NCBI GenBank assembly: GCA_964513275.1 | Contig: CAZELN010000036.1 | Coordinates: forward strand, 1-7,340 | Direction of reading: 5' to 3' | Length of the DNA: 7,340 nucleotides | Source of the DNA: UBA12478 sp964513275 | GTDB taxonomy: Bacteria > Patescibacteriota > Patescibacteriia > UBA9934 > GWF2-40-263 | Shown: positions 5,521 to 7,340 of the stretch, in pieces | Position numbering within the stretch: the stretch's first letter is position 1 | Layout: every line of letters begins with the position of its first letter | The notes under the pieces: model-generated | The model's database searches: none | What the model was told of the DNA's origin: nothing | Seen by the model: only the letters and a program-made list of their open reading frames with translations | Made by a program: the position numbers and the translations under genes

Positions 5521-5876
5521 ACGAAGATATTTTTTTAACAGAGATGCCGGGAGTAGAAGGAAGACCAGGACCTCGACCCGTTGTGAAAGGGGAAAATCCT
5601 CTGTTACAGATGGAATTACGTAGCCGTTATTTACGTGGGGAACTCGCGACGGTTTTTTTTGGAAAAGCCATTGAAGCGCTGGAAGAGGGTGAGCAAGATT
5701 TTCTTGATCGTGTTAGAACGCTGATGACGGCGCAGGAGACGGATTTTTTTCCAAATATGAAACGAGAAGAAATTCGTCAACTGGCGGATGCGTTGATACA
5801 GCGTGCTCGTGAGGCAAAGCTCCGTGTGAAACCATCAACCTCTGCAAGAGATCAACGAGGAAAAGCCGTAGCGTAA
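5517..5876 (+). CDS. Small hypothetical protein downstream of trxB
   Basis: I do not recognise this 119-residue protein. It starts at ATG 5517, whose ATGA overlaps the trxB stop, so translational coupling is likely and supports it as a real gene. The N-terminus is Pro/Gly-rich (MPGVEGRPGPRPVV, residues 10-23). The middle and C-terminal parts look helical and highly charged (YLRGELATVFFGKAIEALEE, then REEIRQLADALIQRAREAKL), with a basic tail. There is no signal peptide, membrane segment or Cys pair, and so no direct hint of a redox role despite its position. The gene contains several runs of 7-8 T. It ends 12 bases before a terminator hairpin and is the last gene of the infB-trxA-trxB block. 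Confidence 0.75.
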   Translation: MNEDIFLTEMPGVEGRPGPRPVVKGENPLLQMELRSRYLRGELATVFFGKAIEALEEGEQDFLDRVRTLMTAQETDFFPNMKREEIRQLADALIQRAREAKLRVKPSTSARDQRGKAVA

Positions 5877-5888
5877 CACAGAGGAACC

Positions 5889-5913
5889 AAACAACCGGTT
5901 AGGCCGGTTGTTT
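5889..5913. terminator. Hairpin between convergent genes
   Basis: A perfect 10-bp stem, aaacaaccgg (5889-5898) with ccggttgttt (5904-5913), encloses a 5-nt loop. It lies just after the plus-strand operon and overlaps the last codons of the convergent minus-strand gene. The stem itself supplies As and Ts at its ends, but neither side has a long T tract beyond it. It is a plausible bidirectional terminator, weaker than the two hairpins of the DGR. Confidence 0.65.
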
Positions 5914-6240
5914 GAGTTCAAGTACAGTGATGCGTTTGGCAAGGAGCCTATTTTGTTGGCTGCGGATTTCGTTTTGCTCCTCGAGGTTCTCGAGTCGTGT
6001 GTCAACACGATTAAACTGCTCGTCGACCGCATCGAAACCTTGTTTGATCATCACAGCCATTTCATCAAACCTCTGGTCAATTGATTCGAACCTCTGGTCA
6101 ATTGATTCGAACCTCTGGTCATGACCGACCAATCGTTCCTCGATTTGGTTGAATCGTTGGCTAAGCCATTCTTTCAACTCATTCCCGAATTCGAGGAGTG
6201 CTGGTTTGAGATCCTTTTGCGTAACGAATGTATCCTCCAT
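5899..6240 (-). CDS. Coiled-coil protein with heptad tandem repeats
   Basis: The product is 113 residues from ATG 6240-6238 and ends in TAA at 5901-5899. The frame also has a GTG six codons upstream (6258-6256), but the ATG gives MEDTFVTQKDL, a natural N-terminus. Nearly the whole chain reads as an amphipathic, highly charged helix without prolines: residues 41-61 are three tandem heptads (DQRFESI, DQRFESI, DQRFDEM), followed by F-D-A-V-D-E-Q-F-N-R-V-D-T-R-L-E-N-L. This predicts a rod-like coiled-coil oligomer. There is no signal peptide or membrane anchor, and no enzymatic motif. The partner and function are unknown; a structural, scaffold or phage-like role is possible but not shown. It faces the infB-trx block and is divergent from the transporter gene. 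Confidence 0.75.
   Translation of the reverse strand: MEDTFVTQKDLKPALLEFGNELKEWLSQRFNQIEERLVGHDQRFESIDQRFESIDQRFDEMAVMIKQGFDAVDEQFNRVDTRLENLEEQNEIRSQQNRLLAKRITVLELKQPA
6068..6121. repeat. 21-bp tandem repeat inside the coiled-coil gene
   Basis: The unit aacctctggtcaattgattc+g occurs as two perfect copies (6068-6088, 6089-6109) plus a 12-base partial copy (6110-6121). Each unit encodes one seven-residue heptad on the minus strand, so gain or loss of units would lengthen or shorten the coiled coil without breaking the frame. The identity at DNA level suggests recent duplication. Confidence 0.9.
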
Positions 6241-6302
6241 ATGGTGATAGCGTGTCACTCCAGTTCGGAGTCGTCAATGTTGAATACTTTTGTAAACACA
6301 TT

Positions 6303-6332
6303 TTGGCGCTTTGTTGAGCCAGACGGTAGAAT
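6303..6332 (+). promoter_or_regulatory. Possible promoter of the transporter gene
   Basis: TTGGCG (6303-6308) and TAGAAT (6327-6332) are separated by 18 bp. The -10 matches the consensus at five of six bases. It lies about 30 bases before the transporter ATG, in the divergent region between the coiled-coil gene and the transporter. No Shine-Dalgarno sequence is visible between it and the ATG. Confidence 0.35.
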
Positions 6333-6362
6333 GGTTTCAAGTTTGTTCTGACGATTCTCTCT

Positions 6363-7340
6363 ATGCCACTGCACTTGGATGTTAAAAAGTACTATCTTTT
6401 TCGTGCGCTGCTTAAGCGTTTTGTTCTTCCTATTCTTGTCTTGTATGGTCTTGACCGAGGATTAACATTAGGTGAACTTTCGGTCATTGCGGGTGTTGGC
6501 CATGTGGTTTCATTTATTTTGGAAATTCCCAGCGGAGCGTTTGCCGATCGATTTGGTCACCGACGAACGCTTATTTTTTCCATGTTGGGTCAGGCGCTTT
6601 CGATGGCGGTTTACTTAGGTGGGTCATTTTGGTGGATGCTACTTGGCTCTGTGGCGTACTTGGGATTCGGGAGTTTCATGACCGGTACTGGCGAGGCATT
6701 TTTCTTCGAACGATTACAGAAATTGGAACTCGTGGAGCAGCACGCAAAACTTTCAGGACAAGGAAAAGGATTTGCAACCGCGGTAAGTGTTGTTTCGATG
6801 GCGCTTGCAGGTGTCTGTTACGAAATCGCCTGGTGGCTTCCGTTTGTGATTGGCATTGGACAATTCCTTCTGGCCGCCTACGTCGTCTCGATGATCGGAC
6901 CAACCAAGGACGAGGTTTCTGTGGAGAAAAAAGAGGTGACGCAAACCAAAGCGGTGGCACATCTTGGTCTGGCGTGGCAGGAACTCAAACAACAACCCAG
7001 GATTCTTTGGCTCATTCTTGCAAGTGCACTGGTGGTTGGACCCTTGTTTGCCGTAGGTGATTTTCAGCAAGCTGTCATGAATGATTTGGGTATCTCCGCG
7101 TCGCTCATCGGAGCCGTCTATGCGGTAAAAAGGCTTCTCTCGATTTTCGTTCAGGGCTCGACTCACCGATTCATGCGTTTGTTCACCCCAGCTCAACTGG
7201 TCTTGGTCTGCGCGGTGTTCATGCTTCTCCATTTTTTTGGCATGGGATTGATCCAAGACCCATGGTGGGCGTTAGGTCCGCTCATCATTGGCTCTCTTGC
7301 ATGGGTTGGACTTGAGATCGCGGTGAACGACTACATTAAC
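6363..7340 (+). CDS. Major facilitator superfamily transporter, 3'-truncated by window
   Basis: The frame is open for 326 codons from ATG 6363 to the window end with no stop, so the C-terminus is missing; family members usually have about 400 residues. The protein is strongly hydrophobic, with repeated membrane helices, for example around residues 12-30, 39-55, 70-86, 90-107, 139-156, 160-177, 214-231 and 276-294. The cytoplasmic loop between helices 2 and 3 has the MFS signature GAFADRFGHRRTL (58-70), matching motif A. The E-I-P-S-G lead-in and the GTGEAFFFERL segment in helix 4 resemble drug-efflux or general MFS permeases. A charged central loop (about 181-198) separates the halves. It probably exports or imports small molecules by ion coupling; the substrate cannot be predicted. 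It is divergent from the coiled-coil gene. Confidence 0.88.
   Translation, partial: MPLHLDVKKYYLFRALLKRFVLPILVLYGLDRGLTLGELSVIAGVGHVVSFILEIPSGAFADRFGHRRTLIFSMLGQALSMAVYLGGSFWWMLLGSVAYLGFGSFMTGTGEAFFFERLQKLELVEQHAKLSGQGKGFATAVSVVSMALAGVCYEIAWWLPFVIGIGQFLLAAYVVSMIGPTKDEVSVEKKEVTQTKAVAHLGLAWQELKQQPRILWLILASALVVGPLFAVGDFQQAVMNDLGISASLIGAVYAVKRLLSIFVQGSTHRFMRLFTPAQLVLVCAVFMLLHFFGMGLIQDPWWALGPLIIGSLAWVGLEIAVNDYIN

Noticed and set aside
4986..5752. Runs of 7-8 T in trxB and the following gene as phase-variable tracts
   Set aside because: Each is explained by Phe-rich coding, and nothing in the window shows length variation; they are too common to interpret.
1..7340. CRISPR arrays, tRNA or rRNA genes
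   Set aside because: No regularly spaced repeats and no tRNA- or rRNA-like segments were seen on either strand by eye.

Overview
The window looks like a chromosomal segment of a bacterium, probably from the Patescibacteria/CPR group. I infer this from the compact gene packing, the short IF-2, the style of the reverse transcriptase and the small coiled-coil protein; no single marker here proves it. TGA is used as a stop by several genes (avd, trxB, the reverse transcriptase), so the lineages that recode TGA are unlikely.

Positions 1-2132 hold a diversity-generating retroelement (DGR). It consists of a small GC-rich target gene (27-338) whose 3' half is a variable repeat (201-331), a 131-bp template-like copy of that repeat (642-772), an Avd-like accessory gene on the minus strand (1183-779) and a DGR-type reverse transcriptase on the plus strand (1251-2132, with conserved coding upstream to about 1164). 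The two repeats differ at 18 of 131 positions. Twelve of the 18 are adenines in the second copy, and only 2 are adenines in the first. This asymmetry is the signature of adenine-specific mutagenic retrohoming and marks the second copy as template and the first as target. Each repeat is followed by a hairpin plus a T tract. The unusual points are the small target protein of unrecognised fold, the head-to-head overlap of avd and RT, a template RNA that would run convergently into avd, and the lack of a standard start codon for the conserved RT N-terminus.

Positions 2129-5876 are a housekeeping block on the plus strand: a possible promoter, a 17-codon leader ORF that overlaps the infB start (ATGA), infB (IF-2), trxA (thioredoxin), trxB (thioredoxin reductase) and a small unknown gene that overlaps trxB by ATGA. 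It reads as one tight operon linking translation initiation with a complete thioredoxin couple. It ends at a 10-bp-stem hairpin shared with a convergent minus-strand gene for a coiled-coil protein, which carries a 21-bp in-frame tandem repeat. A major facilitator superfamily transporter starts at 6363 on the plus strand and runs off the right edge.

The most interesting part is the DGR. The smaller surprises are the infB leader ORF and the TrxB FAD-motif substitution.
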